Assembly: GCF_900141755.1 (NCBI RefSeq)
Contig: NZ_LT670844.1
Span: 2,294,001-2,358,000 of the forward strand
Direction: 5' to 3'
Length of the DNA: 64,000 bases
From: Bradyrhizobium lablabi
GTDB lineage: Bacteria; Pseudomonadota; Alphaproteobacteria; Rhizobiales; Xanthobacteraceae
The position numbers and the translations under genes were made by a program. How positions within the stretch are numbered: the stretch's first letter is position 1; each line of letters begins with the position of its first letter. The notes below the pieces were generated by a model, which saw nothing but the letters and a program-made list of their open reading frames with translations, made no database searches and was not told where the DNA came from. Of the stretch, positions 6,764 to 18,259 are shown piece by piece.

Positions 6764-8044
6764 ATGCACGGAGCGATGGGCAAGCCGCCTCTGGCGGCGA
6801 AAGACGGCACCGGCGCGACATCCCGGATCATGCTGTTGCTGCTGGTCGCGATGACCGGCGTTGCGCCGATCTCGCTGTATTTGCTGGTGCCGGCGCTGCC
6901 GCAGCTCGCCACAACGTTCGGCCGCGACATTTCGATCGCGCAGATGACGGTGTCGCTCTACATGGTCGGCATCGCCTGCTCGCAAATCATCATGGGGCCG
7001 CTGTCGGATCGCTTCGGACGCCGCCCGGTGCTGCTCGCGGGTCTGGGCCTGATGGTTTTAGCGAGCGTGGCGTGCATTTTCGCGGAAACCCTGCCGCAAC
7101 TGATCGCGGCGCGGTTTCTGCAGGCGCTCGGCGGCGCCACCGGTATGGTGGTGAGCCGCGCCATCATCCGCGATCTCTATAGCCGCGAGCGCATCGGCGC
7201 CATGATCAGCCTGGTGATCGCGGTGATGATGATCGCGCAGATGCTGAGCCCCTTGACCGGCGGCCTGATCGAGACCGCCTTCGGCTGGCGCGCGATCTTC
7301 TACCTCATCACCGCGGCGTCATTGGTGATCGCGGTCGCCATCGCGCTGACGCTGCCGGAAACGCGACGCGACCGCGTCGAGGCCGGCGGCTTCCGCGGCG
7401 ATGTCGGCAGCCTCATCACCAGCCGCGCCTTCATCGGCTACATGCTGTGCCAGGTGCTGGCCTCGCAGATCATCTTCACCTTCGCCGGCGCCGGTCCCTA
7501 TATCGTGGTGACGCAAATGGGCCGCTCCAGCGCCGAATACGGCGCGTGGTTTGCGAGCACCGGATTTGCCTATCTGATCGGCAATTTGTTTTGCGTCCGC
7601 TTCGCGCCGCGCCACTCGCTGGAAAATTTGATCTGGTTCGGGCTGGCGCTGCAATTTGTCGGCAGCCTGTTGAATTTGATCTGGGGCATCGCAGGCCTCA
7701 ATCTGGCGCCGTCCTGGCTGTTCGGCACCCAGATGCTGGTGATGTTCGCCAACGCCTTCGTGATGTCGAACTCGGCGGCCGGCGCCATCAGCGTCCGCCC
7801 CGAGGCCGCCGGCACCGCTTCGGGCACGATGGGATTCCTGCAGATGGGGATCGGCTCGCTGTTCTCGCAATTCGGCGCTTATCTCGGCGGCCATTTTGCG
7901 ACGCCGGTGGCGCTCAACGTGGCCATTGTCGTTCTATCGGCAGCCTGCGCCTCGACCATGATCTTCCTCGTCCCCCGACGCATCCTCCTGGTCAGCGAGG
8001 AATTGATCGAAAAGGCGGAGGAGGAAGAGTCGGGGTTGTTGTAG
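6764..8044 (+). CDS. Bcr/CflA-type MFS drug exporter
   Basis: About 426 residues with twelve predicted membrane segments, a 12-TM major facilitator. The Bcr/CflA family uses the proton gradient to export drugs such as bicyclomycin and chloramphenicol; the substrate here is not knowable from sequence. MFS motif A is seen as GPLSDRFGRRPVL between segments two and three, and the motif C-like MMIAQMLSPLTGG follows in segment five. The ATG at 6764 is preferred (CAGG nearby); TTG at 6749 and ATG at 6776 are alternatives. It is a single gene between a hairpin repeat and the first composite repeat with the IS element. Confidence 0.88.
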   Translation: MHGAMGKPPLAAKDGTGATSRIMLLLLVAMTGVAPISLYLLVPALPQLATTFGRDISIAQMTVSLYMVGIACSQIIMGPLSDRFGRRPVLLAGLGLMVLASVACIFAETLPQLIAARFLQALGGATGMVVSRAIIRDLYSRERIGAMISLVIAVMMIAQMLSPLTGGLIETAFGWRAIFYLITAASLVIAVAIALTLPETRRDRVEAGGFRGDVGSLITSRAFIGYMLCQVLASQIIFTFAGAGPYIVVTQMGRSSAEYGAWFASTGFAYLIGNLFCVRFAPRHSLENLIWFGLALQFVGSLLNLIWGIAGLNLAPSWLFGTQMLVMFANAFVMSNSAAGAISVRPEAAGTASGTMGFLQMGIGSLFSQFGAYLGGHFATPVALNVAIVVLSAACASTMIFLVPRRILLVSEELIEKAEEEESGLL

Positions 8045-8210
8045 GGGGCTGCTTCTTCAACCTCTCCCCGCTCTTCGCGGGGAGAGGTCGGAGGCGGCGC
8101 GAAGCGGCGACGCCGGGTGAGGGGCGAGGCACGATCGCAAACGCGAATTCTTCGGGTCGAAGACAATTCCGCTGCAGTTAGCGGCGTGCCCTGCCCCTCA
8201 CCCCAACCCT

Positions 8211-9566
8211 CATTTGCGCTAGGTTTAGCTCTGGACACAAGGAATCGCGATATGATTCAAGCTTGGGATGAAGATTCGCCCTGAGATTTTGGATCACTGG
8301 CCGGAGGTGAGCGCGCGCCTTCCGGCGGATTTTGACGTGGAAGCAACGGCGCGGGCGCGAGGCGCCTTCACGCGGGCGCGGGAAATCAAGAACGCTGAAA
8401 CGCTGTTGCGGCTGGCGCTGGCCTATGGAGGCCTCGGAATGTCGCTGCGCGAGACCTGTGCGTGGGCTGAGGCCGGCGGGATCGTCAGCTTGTCCGACCC
8501 ATCCCTGCTCGATCGGCTGTGCAAAGCAGCGCCTTGGCTCGGCGACATTGTGGCTGCGCTGATTGCCGAACAGGCAAAAGTACCCGCTGGACGCTGGGCC
8601 GGGTATCGCTTGCGTGCATTGGATGGAACGTCGATCTGCCAACCGGGAGCTGACCGCACGACATGGCGCCTGCATGTCGGCTACGACCTGGCAACGGGTC
8701 AAGTCGATCAGCTCGAGTTGACCGACGGGTATGGTGCCGAGAACCTTCAGCGCCTCACCTACCGGCCGGGCGATATCGTGCTGGGTGATCGCTACTATGC
8801 GCGACCGCGCGATCTGCGGCCCGTGGTGGAGGCCGGTGCAGACTTCATCGTGCGGACCGGCTGGAACTCGTTACGCCTGTTGCAGGCGAACGGCGAGCCT
8901 TTCGATCTCTTTGCCGCACTTGCCGCTCAGGCCGAACAGCTAAGCGAGGTGCAGGTTCGCATCCACGAAGGCATCACGGGGTCTCCACCACCGGAGCCGC
9001 TGATGCTGCGCCTCATTATTCGACGCAAGGACCCGGAACAGGCGCAAGCCGAGCAGAAGCGTCTGCTCAAAGACGCCAAGAAGCGCGGCCGGCAACCCGA
9101 CCCGCGCAGTCTCGAGGCGGCGAAGTACATTCTTCTCCTGACCTCGCTGCCGGTCGCCGCCTTCCCGCCGTCCGAGATCCTCGCCCTTTATCGCTTTCGC
9201 TGGCAAATCGAGCTGGCGTTCAAAAGGTTCAAAAGCCTGGCCGGCCTCGATCTGCTGCCGGCCAAGAAGCCTGAACTCGCGCGAGCATGGATCTACGCAA
9301 GGCTGATCGTCGCCATCATCGCCGAACAGATTGCCGGGCAAGTCCCGGACTCTTCCCCCTCTGGACCCGGCACCACGCGCAAGCCCATCGCGCTGGCGTC
9401 TCATGAAGATAGCCCTCGCCACCATTTGCGCCGCCATTCGCGGCCCACTCCTGTGGCAAACTGTCTGCAACCTCTTCACCAAAATCCGCCGTCACCTCTG
9501 TGAGCCACCGCGCCGACGCCGAAAACAATGCGACTATCTCAACGCACGCTTAACCTAGCGCAAATG
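8211..9566 (+). mobile_element. IS4-family insertion sequence, copy 1
   Basis: 1356 bp. Ends are CATTTGCGCTAGGTTTAGC at the left and the inverted GCTTAACCTAGCGCAAATG at the right, an inverted repeat of about 15 exact bases and a few more with a mismatch. The flanking 11-bp direct repeat ACCCCAACCCT (8200-8210 and 9567-9577) is the target duplication, a size typical of the IS4 family. One transposase gene fills it. Copy 2 at 38026-39381 has the same length and only two base differences that I noticed. Confidence 0.92.
8268..9503 (+). CDS. IS4-family DDE transposase, copy 1
   Basis: 411 residues in this frame. The DDE catalytic core is visible: Asp in LRALDGTSICQPG, Asp in IVLGDRYYARP and Glu in the YREK signature YRFRWQIELAFKRFK, which is diagnostic of the IS4 family. 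The last ~60 residues (after about GQVPDSS) do not look like the family. Instead, the plus-one frame from about 9345 to 9558 encodes WRLMKIALATICAAIRGPLL and EPPRRRRKQ, which is the expected IS4-type C-terminus. So the coding sequence either has a one-base insertion near TCC CCC TCT (9351-9359) or uses +1 frameshifting there; the full product would be about 430 residues. Copy 2 has the same frame structure. Confidence 0.9.
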   Translation: MKIRPEILDHWPEVSARLPADFDVEATARARGAFTRAREIKNAETLLRLALAYGGLGMSLRETCAWAEAGGIVSLSDPSLLDRLCKAAPWLGDIVAALIAEQAKVPAGRWAGYRLRALDGTSICQPGADRTTWRLHVGYDLATGQVDQLELTDGYGAENLQRLTYRPGDIVLGDRYYARPRDLRPVVEAGADFIVRTGWNSLRLLQANGEPFDLFAALAAQAEQLSEVQVRIHEGITGSPPPEPLMLRLIIRRKDPEQAQAEQKRLLKDAKKRGRQPDPRSLEAAKYILLLTSLPVAAFPPSEILALYRFRWQIELAFKRFKSLAGLDLLPAKKPELARAWIYARLIVAIIAEQIAGQVPDSSPSGPGTTRKPIALASHEDSPRHHLRRHSRPTPVANCLQPLHQNPPSPL

Positions 9567-9615
9567 ACCCCAACCCTCTCCCCGCAAAAGAGCGGGGAGA
9601 GGGAGCACATCGACC

Positions 9616-11787
<2,172 letters not shown>

Positions 11788-11819
11788 TCATTTCGAGAAA
11801 AGCCGGCGCGGCTTCCAAA

Positions 11820-11970
11820 CCTCTCCCCGCTCTTTTGCGGGGAGAGGTCGAAATTCGCGCGAAGCGGGAATTTCGGGTGAGGGGCAAGGCACAATGCCGT
11901 TGCGAATTCAGCGTTCGCGGATAGAGCCCCTCACCCCGACCCTCTCCCCGCGAAGAGCGGGGCGAGGGAG
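11820..11970. repeat. Intact composite hairpin repeat between recN and ligA
   Basis: Same two-arm design as the repeats broken by the two IS copies: CCTCTCCCCGCTCTTTTGCG hairpin, inner hairpin GAAATTCGCGCGAAGCGGGA, GGGTGAGGGGC, a spacer, then GCCCCTCACCCCGACCCTCT and a CCCCGCGAAGAGCGGGG hairpin. It shows the empty form of the IS target, here ACCCCGACCCT. Confidence 0.85.
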
Positions 11971-11975
11971 CAGAC

Positions 11976-13664
11976 TCACGCCGTCGCCGCTCGCAGCAAC
12001 CGTTCCGCCGCCGCCCGCGCTTCGGCTGTGATTTCGGCGCCGGCCAGCATGCGGGCGATTTCCTCGCGGCGGTGGTCGGCGGCGAGCGCGTTGACACGGG
12101 TGGCGACGCGCTTGCCCTTGTCGAGCGCGTCCTTGGAAATCAGCAGATGCTGGTTGGCTCTTGCGGCGACCTGCGGGGCGTGCGTTACCGCCATCACCTG
12201 CACCTTGGAGGCCAGGCGCGACAGCCGGGCACCGATCGCATCCGCCACCGCGCCACCGACGCCGGTGTCGATTTCGTCGAACACCAAGGTCGGCGCCGAA
12301 CCGCGATCCGACAGCACGACCTTGAGCGCCAGCAAGAACCGCGACAGCTCGCCGCCGGAGGCGACCTTCATCAGCGGCCCCGGCCTTGTGCCGGGATTGG
12401 TCTGGACCCAGAATTCGATGCGGTCAAAACCCTGTGGGCCCGGCGACTCCCGGTCGGATTCGATCTGGGTGGTGAACGTTGCGCGCTCGAGTTTTAGGGG
12501 CGCCAGTTCGGTATTGACCGCCTTGTCGAGCTTTTCCGCGGATTTTGCGCGTGCGGCGGAGAGTTTGGCGGCGGCGGTCGTGTAACGCTTGTCGGCCTCG
12601 TCTGCGGCTGCCTCCAGCTTCTTCAACTGATCGGCGCCGGCGTCGATCAGCGCGACGTCGGCGGCATATTTCGCGGCCAGCGCCGCCAGGCCGTCGACCG
12701 GCGTCGAATATTTGCGTGACGCGGCGCGCAAGCCAAACAGCCGCTCCTCGATACGCTCAAGCTCGGCGGGATCGAAATCCGCCGCGACCAGCGCGGCGTT
12801 GAGGTGCTGGTCGGCTTCCTCCAGCGCATTGATCGCCGCATCGATCGCCTTCACCGCGGGCTCGACCAGCGCGGGCGAGTTTCCGGCGCGCCGCTCCAGC
12901 CGCCGCACCGCCGCCGACAGCGCCGGAACCGGCGAATGGGTGCCGCCGACGGCTTCCTGCGCCTCGCGTAAATCGGACGCAATCTTCTCGCCCTGCATCA
13001 TGGTGGTGCGGCGCTCGGCGAGCGCGGTCTCCTCGCCCTCTTTCGGCGTGAGCTTCTTCAGCTCGTCGGATGCATGGCGCAGATAGTCGGCCTCGCGCGC
13101 GGCGCGCTCCATGTCGGCGCGATGCTCCTCGAGCACATTGTTGGCGGCGCGCCGCGCATCCCAGAGCGCTTCCAGCGCTGCTACGTCTTTCTCGAGCCCC
13201 GCAAACGCATCGAGCAGGCGGCGGTGGGTCGAGGCGTCGACCAGCGCGCGCTCGTCATGTTGGCCGTGAATTTCCACCAGCGCTGAGCCGACCGCCTTCA
13301 GGGTCTGCACGCTGATCGCCTGGTCGTTGATAAAGGCGCGGGTGCGGCCATCGGCAAGCTGCACCCGGCGCAGGATCATTTCACCGGAATTCTCGGAACC
13401 TGGATCGTCCAGCCCATTGCCCTTAAGGATTTTCGCGGCCGGGTGGTTTTTCGGCACGTCGAACACGGCGGTGACCTGCCCCTGTTCAACGCCGTGACGG
13501 ACGAGACCGGCATCGCCGCGGCCACCGAGCGCCAGCGCGAAGGCGTCGAGCAGGATGGATTTGCCCGCGCCGGTTTCCCCGGTAAGCACCGCAAGGCCAC
13601 GGGAAAACTCGATATCGAGCCGTTCGATCAGGACGATGTCACGGATCGACAGACGCGCCAGCAT
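11976..13664 (-). CDS. recN: DNA repair protein RecN
   Basis: 562 residues, an SMC-like ATPase that acts at double-strand breaks. Walker A is GETGAGKS (29-36), followed by the RecN-typical start [20 protein letters not shown]. The central part (about 150-360) is alanine- and glutamate-rich coiled coil. Walker B and signature are near the end: [18 protein letters not shown] and [12 protein letters not shown], then [14 protein letters not shown]. Length is normal. In other bacteria recN is under LexA control; I did not find a convincing SOS box in the short upstream region. Confidence 0.96.
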   Translation of the reverse strand: MLARLSIRDIVLIERLDIEFSRGLAVLTGETGAGKSILLDAFALALGGRGDAGLVRHGVEQGQVTAVFDVPKNHPAAKILKGNGLDDPGSENSGEMILRRVQLADGRTRAFINDQAISVQTLKAVGSALVEIHGQHDERALVDASTHRRLLDAFAGLEKDVAALEALWDARRAANNVLEEHRADMERAAREADYLRHASDELKKLTPKEGEETALAERRTTMMQGEKIASDLREAQEAVGGTHSPVPALSAAVRRLERRAGNSPALVEPAVKAIDAAINALEEADQHLNAALVAADFDPAELERIEERLFGLRAASRKYSTPVDGLAALAAKYAADVALIDAGADQLKKLEAAADEADKRYTTAAAKLSAARAKSAEKLDKAVNTELAPLKLERATFTTQIESDRESPGPQGFDRIEFWVQTNPGTRPGPLMKVASGGELSRFLLALKVVLSDRGSAPTLVFDEIDTGVGGAVADAIGARLSRLASKVQVMAVTHAPQVAARANQHLLISKDALDKGKRVATRVNALAADHRREEIARMLAGAEITAEARAAAERLLRAATA

Positions 13665-13858
13665 GCGGAATCAATCCCGGTGTGGTTGGTTCGTACCAAT
13701 CCGTAATTCGCCCAAGAGGATGCCGCAAGGTCCAGCCAACCCTAGGGTCCAAGATATTAGAGCGTCTTCAAGCGCAGTGGATACCGGTTCGCGTCAAGAA
13801 AGCGCGCCAAAACAAAAGATTAGAGCCTCGATTCTATTCAACCAGAACCGATCGGGCT

Positions 13859-14767
13859 CTAGCCTAGTCCCAGTTTCTTGAACGCCTTGGAGATGTAGGA
13901 ACTGGTGTTCTCGCTCGGCTCGACGCCGCCGGATTTCACGAGATTATAGGCGTCCTGGTACCAACGGCTGTCGGGAAAATTGTGCCCGAGCACGGCGGCG
14001 GCGGTCTGCGCCTCGCCGACAATGCCGATCGCCATATAGGCCTCGGTGAGCCGGGCCAGCGCCTCCTCGACATGCCGCGTGGTCTGGTACCGGGTGACCA
14101 CGGTCTTGAAGCGGTTGATGGCGGCGGTGTAGTCGCGCTTTTCCATGTAATAGCGGCCGACATTCATTTCGCGCCCGGCGAGCTGGTCGCGCGCGCCTTC
14201 GAGCTTTGCCTTGGCGCTAACGGCATATTCGGAGGTCGGATATTTGCGGATCACCTCTTCCAGCGCGGCGGTCGCCTTCTCGGTACGGCCCTGGTCGCGG
14301 GTGATGTCCGGAATCTGGTCGTAATGCGAGGCCGCGATCAGGTATTGCGCGTAAGCGGCATCGGGGCTGCCGGGGTGCAGGGTGACGTAGCGGGTCGCCG
14401 CACCGATACAGCTGTCGTAATCGCCGGCGTTGTAGAAGGCATAGGCCGACATCAGCAGCGATTTGCGCGCCCAGTCGGAATAAGGATGCTGGCGGTCGAC
14501 TTCCTCGAATTTCTTCGACGCCGCCTTGGGATCTTTCCTTTGATTCATCAGGTACAAGCCCTCATTATAGAGCTTGTCCGCGGGCTCATCGACGAAGGTG
14601 TCGTCTTTCGCCAAAAACTTGTCCCACAGCGCGCCGGTGCCGCAGCCGCTTAGGGGTATCGCGAGCGCGATCAGGCCGGTGGCGAGCCGCAATTGCCGGC
14701 CGAGCCGGCCGCGGCCAACGTTAGCCAATTTCCTGCGCAGTTCGAGCGTCATACGCTGTGCCGACAT
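13859..14767 (-). CDS. bamD: Outer-membrane assembly lipoprotein BamD (ComL)
   Basis: 302 residues from the ATG at 14767; the frame is open for 40 further codons, but only this start places a lipoprotein signal properly: arginine-rich start, hydrophobic core ATGLIALAIPL and lipobox LSGC, so the cysteine would be lipidated and the protein anchored in the outer membrane. After it come tetratricopeptide-like repeats (about 60-280; LYNEGLYLMNQRKDPKAASK, ARKSLLMSAYAFYNAGDYDS) as in BamD, which with BamA inserts beta-barrel proteins. The distance from Cys to the first repeat and the total length fit the alphaproteobacterial form. Neighbours lpxC and recN are a common arrangement. Confidence 0.93.
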   Translation of the reverse strand: MSAQRMTLELRRKLANVGRGRLGRQLRLATGLIALAIPLSGCGTGALWDKFLAKDDTFVDEPADKLYNEGLYLMNQRKDPKAASKKFEEVDRQHPYSDWARKSLLMSAYAFYNAGDYDSCIGAATRYVTLHPGSPDAAYAQYLIAASHYDQIPDITRDQGRTEKATAALEEVIRKYPTSEYAVSAKAKLEGARDQLAGREMNVGRYYMEKRDYTAAINRFKTVVTRYQTTRHVEEALARLTEAYMAIGIVGEAQTAAAVLGHNFPDSRWYQDAYNLVKSGGVEPSENTSSYISKAFKKLGLG

Positions 14768-15070
14768 GAATCCTGAGACCTGACGCAAATCTAACAACCT
14801 GACGCTGATACGGTGCCCGCCGCGCCGCGCGCCCCTGAGCGTGGTCATGGCCGCAATGCTTGCCGCCCGTAGCGCCCTGCCGTGCAACCCGGGTCTGTGT
14901 AGCCGAAAAAAGTCCGTTAACCAACCGGATACGCAGGCATTTCGCCCGGATTAAGGCGGTCCGGGAGGATCGTGGCCGATCATGGTTACTACGGTAAATG
15001 AGGGATTTTGGGGGCGCGCGGCCAACGTGCTGAGGACGTTCAGGAGTTCGAGGAGACGTCCTGAGAACGC

Positions 15071-16030
15071 TCAGGACACGTCGGGGCTGTAAGCCGGGGC
15101 GATCAGGCCGCCCACCATCCCGCTGCCGACCTCGGTCTGGGCGCGCGAGCGCCGCACGGTCTCGGCCTCGATCACCCGCCAGGCGCTGCGATCGGCCATC
15201 AAGGCCGTCAGCACCGCGTGGTTGAGCTTGTGGCCGCCGCGCACCGAGCGGTAGGCGGCAAGCAGCGGCAGTCCCGCCAGCGCGAGATCGCCGATCACGT
15301 CCAACACTTTATGACGCGCGCATTCGTCGCTGTAGCGCAGTCCTTCGGTGTTGAGCAGGCGGGTTTCGTCGAACACCACCGAATTCTCGAACGAGGCGCC
15401 GAGCGCAAAGCCGGCGCTCCAGAGCCGCGCGACATCGTTCATGCATCCAAAAGTCCGGGCGCGGGAAATCTCGCGGCGGAACCGCTCTGGGCTGAGATCG
15501 AGCACATAGTTCTGGCGGCCGATCATCGGATTGGCGAAGTCGATTTCGACTTCGGCGCGGAAGCCGGCCGCGTAGGGCCGCAATTCGCCGAACGAATCAC
15601 CCATCGTGACCTGCACCGGCTTCAGCACCTGGATGAAGCGGCGCGACGCCGACTGATTGACAATACCCGCCTGATCGATCGCGGCAACGAAAGGCGCCGC
15701 ACTACCGTCCATGATCGGAACTTCGGGTCCATCGACTTCGATGGTAGCGTTATCGACGCCCATGCCCCGCAGGGCAGCAAGCACGTGTTCGGCGGTGGAA
15801 ACCAGCGGACCTTCGCGGTCGCCTAAAACGGTTGCAAATTCGGTGGCGATGACGGATTCGGGTGAGGCCTGAACCTCGCGGTCGCAACCCTCCAGTCCGG
15901 TGCGGACAAAAATAAAACCCGCATCAACAGGTGCAGGTCCAATCGTCAAACTTACCGGTAAACCAGAGTGAACACCGACGCCTGTCACGGTTGCTTGCGA
16001 CCGAAGCGTTGTCTGCCGGCTAAATTTCAT
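15071..16030 (-). CDS. lpxC: UDP-3-O-acyl-N-acetylglucosamine deacetylase
   Basis: 319 residues from the ATG at 16030 (MKFSRQTTLRSQATVTGVGV); a frame open to 16147 adds 39 residues that the family does not have. LpxC carries out the committed step of lipid A synthesis with a catalytic zinc. Motifs seen: the N-terminal GVGVHSG, the zinc ligands in STAEHVLAALRGMGVDNA (His of the AEH motif) and in the later DECARHKVLDVIGDLALAG (HKxxD), and the catalytic Glu of the AEHV stretch. A final HKLNH motif (GGHKLNHAVL) supplies the acid-base histidine. It lies between ftsZ and bamD on the same strand, as in many alphaproteobacteria. Confidence 0.96.
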   Translation of the reverse strand: MKFSRQTTLRSQATVTGVGVHSGLPVSLTIGPAPVDAGFIFVRTGLEGCDREVQASPESVIATEFATVLGDREGPLVSTAEHVLAALRGMGVDNATIEVDGPEVPIMDGSAAPFVAAIDQAGIVNQSASRRFIQVLKPVQVTMGDSFGELRPYAAGFRAEVEIDFANPMIGRQNYVLDLSPERFRREISRARTFGCMNDVARLWSAGFALGASFENSVVFDETRLLNTEGLRYSDECARHKVLDVIGDLALAGLPLLAAYRSVRGGHKLNHAVLTALMADRSAWRVIEAETVRRSRAQTEVGSGMVGGLIAPAYSPDVS

Positions 16031-16325
16031 CTTAAACCGCCCACTACCGACTTTACTTAAAATCGGAACGACGCGCTTAAGCGCTGATTCCGTCTCAAGT
16101 ATCCCCAAGTCACGGCAGACCATAGTCACCGCCTGAAAGCGCGCCAACTCACGCTTTTTTACCGATTGTTACCCCATCTCTGCCGTATTCACGCCAAAGG
16201 TTAACCAAATAAGGCCGCGGTTGGGGGCGGCTCCGGCAAATTCATCCCATCACGAAATACATAATTAATCATTTAATATCAGTTGCTTGAGGAAGCGCTT
16301 GCGGCCGTTTCCCGGCAAAAACGAA

Positions 16326-16354
16326 GGCCCCGGCTTGCCCAGCCGGGGCCTTTT
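16326..16354 (-). terminator. Intrinsic terminator after ftsZ
   Basis: GGCCCCGGC and GCCGGGGCC form a nine-base-pair stem with a seven-base loop; reading with ftsZ the stem is followed by TTCGTTTTT, and on the other strand by TTTT. It lies 25 bp past the ftsZ stop. The rest of 16031-16378, the space between lpxC and ftsZ, is AT-rich in part (ACATAATTAATCATTTAAT at about 16258-16276) and probably holds the lpxC promoter, though I cannot place one with confidence. Confidence 0.75.
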
Positions 16355-16378
16355 CCGTCTCCACAATTGTAACAAATG

Positions 16379-18172
16379 TCAGTTGGTCTGGCGGCGCAGG
16401 AAGGCCGGAATATCTAAATGATCGTCGCCCTGTGGCGCCGCTGCAACAGGTGCCGGGCGCCCATGAACGTCCAACCCTTGCGGGGCGGGCCGGCGCGCAT
16501 ACTCCGATACCGGCTCGTTCGCGGCGATTTGCTGCGCGACCGAACGCTGAGACTTGCGCTCCGGCAGCGGAGGCATCGGCGCCATCGACGGACCCGAGGC
16601 GCGGGCCGCGATCGGCGGCTCGGTTTCCTCGTCGCGGCGGCCGAGGCCGACATTGGCAAGTCGCTGCAACAGCGACATCCGGGTCTTTTGCGGATGATCC
16701 TCCTCGACCTCGCCGCGGGCCTGCCGGATCTCGTTCTGCGCCGGCATCGGCAGGTCTTCGAATTTCGGCATCCGTGGCGTGCGAACCGGCGGGCGTTCCG
16801 CGGCCTGCGGAATGAACGTCTCGGGTGTCGCGGGCTCGGGGACCTCGACGCGGGCGACATCATGATCCGGGAACAAGGTCGGCTTCTGCGCGATCGGCCG
16901 CACTGTGACGTCGCCATAGGAGGCGGGCTGCAGCGGTGCTGCGGCCGCCTGCGGGACGTCAGGTGCAACGGCTGCTGCAATCGCCGCCAGTGCCGCGCGT
17001 TCGACGCTGCTCGCGGCGCGCGGCGGCGCAGCCGCTGCCGCTGGGGCCGGGCTCGTTGCCTCGAGCTTCTGGGCGCGTTCGGCCAGACGGGCATTGTCGG
17101 CGCGCAACCGCGCCGTCAGATCAGCGAGGCGGCTGTCCGGCGTTGCGCCCGGGGCCGCGGCGTTGACGGCGGGTGCCGACGGCGCGCCGGCGTTGCGCGA
17201 GATCAGCGCCTGCTCGATGCCGGTGGCGACGACGGAGACGCGGATCAGGCCGTCGAGACTCTCGTCGAACGTGGCGCCGACGATGATATTGGCGTCCTGG
17301 TCGACCTCCTCGCGAATCCGGGTCGCGGCTTCGTCGACTTCGAACAGCGTCAGGTCCTTGCCGCCGGTGATGGAGATCAACAGGCCGCGCGCGCCCTTCA
17401 TCGAAGAGTCGTCGATCAAAGGATTCGCGATCGCAGCTTCCGCCGCGGTCAGAGCGCGCTTGTCGCCGGAAGCCTCGCCGGTGCCCATCATCGCCTTGCC
17501 CATTTCGCGCATCACGGCGCGGACGTCGGCGAAGTCGAGGTTGATCAGGCCTTCCTTGACCATCAGGTCGGTGATGCAGGCGACGCCCGAATAGAGCACC
17601 TGGTCGGCCATCGCGAAGGCGTCGGCGAAGGTGGTCTTTTCGTTGGCGACCCGGAACAGGTTCTGGTTCGGGATGATCAAGAGCGTATCGACCACCTTGT
17701 GCAGCTCTGCGATACCGGCTTCCGCCGTGCGCATGCGGCGCTGGCCTTCGAAGTGGAACGGTTTTGTCACCACGCCGACGGTGAGGATGCCCTGGTCGCG
17801 CGCGGTCCTGGCGATGACGGGCGCGGCGCCGGTGCCGGTGCCGCCGCCCATGCCGGCGGTGACGAACACCATGTTGGCGCCGGAGAGATGGTCGCGGATC
17901 TCGTCGAGCACTTCCTGGGCCGCGGCCGCGCCGACATCCGGCTGGGATCCGGCCCCTAGGCCCTGGGTGACCTGGGTGCCCATCTGGATGATGCGCTGCG
18001 ATTTCGACATCGTCAGCGCCTGGGCGTCGGTATTGGCGACGACGAAATCGACACCCTGAAGGCCGGCAGTGATCATGTTGTTGACGGCGTTACCGCCCGC
18101 GCCGCCGACGCCGAAGACGGTGATCCGCGGCTTCAGCTCGCTGATGTCAGGGGGAGTAAGATTGAGTGCCAT
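16379..18172 (-). CDS. ftsZ: Cell division protein FtsZ (long form)
   Basis: 597 residues, much longer than the ~390 of most bacteria but as in Bradyrhizobium and other alphaproteobacteria. FtsZ is the tubulin-like GTPase that forms the division ring. The GTPase domain (1-320) has the tubulin signature GGGTGTG (109-115) and the T7-loop region [11 protein letters not shown]. Residues about 330-580 are a long alanine-, proline- and arginine-rich linker. The last residues, DIPAFLRRQ, are the conserved peptide that binds FtsA and other partners. ATG behind GAGAGG. It ends the ftsQ-ftsA-ftsZ group, 87 bp after ftsA, with a terminator downstream. Confidence 0.97.
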   Translation of the reverse strand: MALNLTPPDISELKPRITVFGVGGAGGNAVNNMITAGLQGVDFVVANTDAQALTMSKSQRIIQMGTQVTQGLGAGSQPDVGAAAAQEVLDEIRDHLSGANMVFVTAGMGGGTGTGAAPVIARTARDQGILTVGVVTKPFHFEGQRRMRTAEAGIAELHKVVDTLLIIPNQNLFRVANEKTTFADAFAMADQVLYSGVACITDLMVKEGLINLDFADVRAVMREMGKAMMGTGEASGDKRALTAAEAAIANPLIDDSSMKGARGLLISITGGKDLTLFEVDEAATRIREEVDQDANIIVGATFDESLDGLIRVSVVATGIEQALISRNAGAPSAPAVNAAAPGATPDSRLADLTARLRADNARLAERAQKLEATSPAPAAAAAPPRAASSVERAALAAIAAAVAPDVPQAAAAPLQPASYGDVTVRPIAQKPTLFPDHDVARVEVPEPATPETFIPQAAERPPVRTPRMPKFEDLPMPAQNEIRQARGEVEEDHPQKTRMSLLQRLANVGLGRRDEETEPPIAARASGPSMAPMPPLPERKSQRSVAQQIAANEPVSEYARRPAPQGLDVHGRPAPVAAAPQGDDHLDIPAFLRRQTN

Positions 18173-18259
18173 GGTTGCCTCTCGATTACGCGCGCGTTGG
18201 TTCGCCCCGGCCGACGGCCGCGGGAGTTGGTGAAAATCGAATGTGATGGAAAAGATTCA

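Larger units (their letters stand above)
8061..9604. repeat. Composite hairpin repeat, interrupted by the IS element
   Basis: Left arm: CCTCTCCCCG hairpin, an inner hairpin (GGCGTCGCCGCTTCGCGCCG-like on the other strand) and GGGTGAGGGGC. Right arm: GCCCCTCACCCCAACCCTCT with a CCCCGC...GCGGGG hairpin. Taken together, 8061-8210 plus 9578-9604 equals the intact element at 11820-11970. The IS at 8211-9566 interrupts it inside ACCCCAACCCT, which is duplicated. Confidence 0.8.

Noticed and set aside
16418..17959. Plus-strand frame of about 513 codons antisense to ftsZ
   Set aside because: No domain, composition typical of antisense frames in GC-rich DNA; ftsZ is certain.
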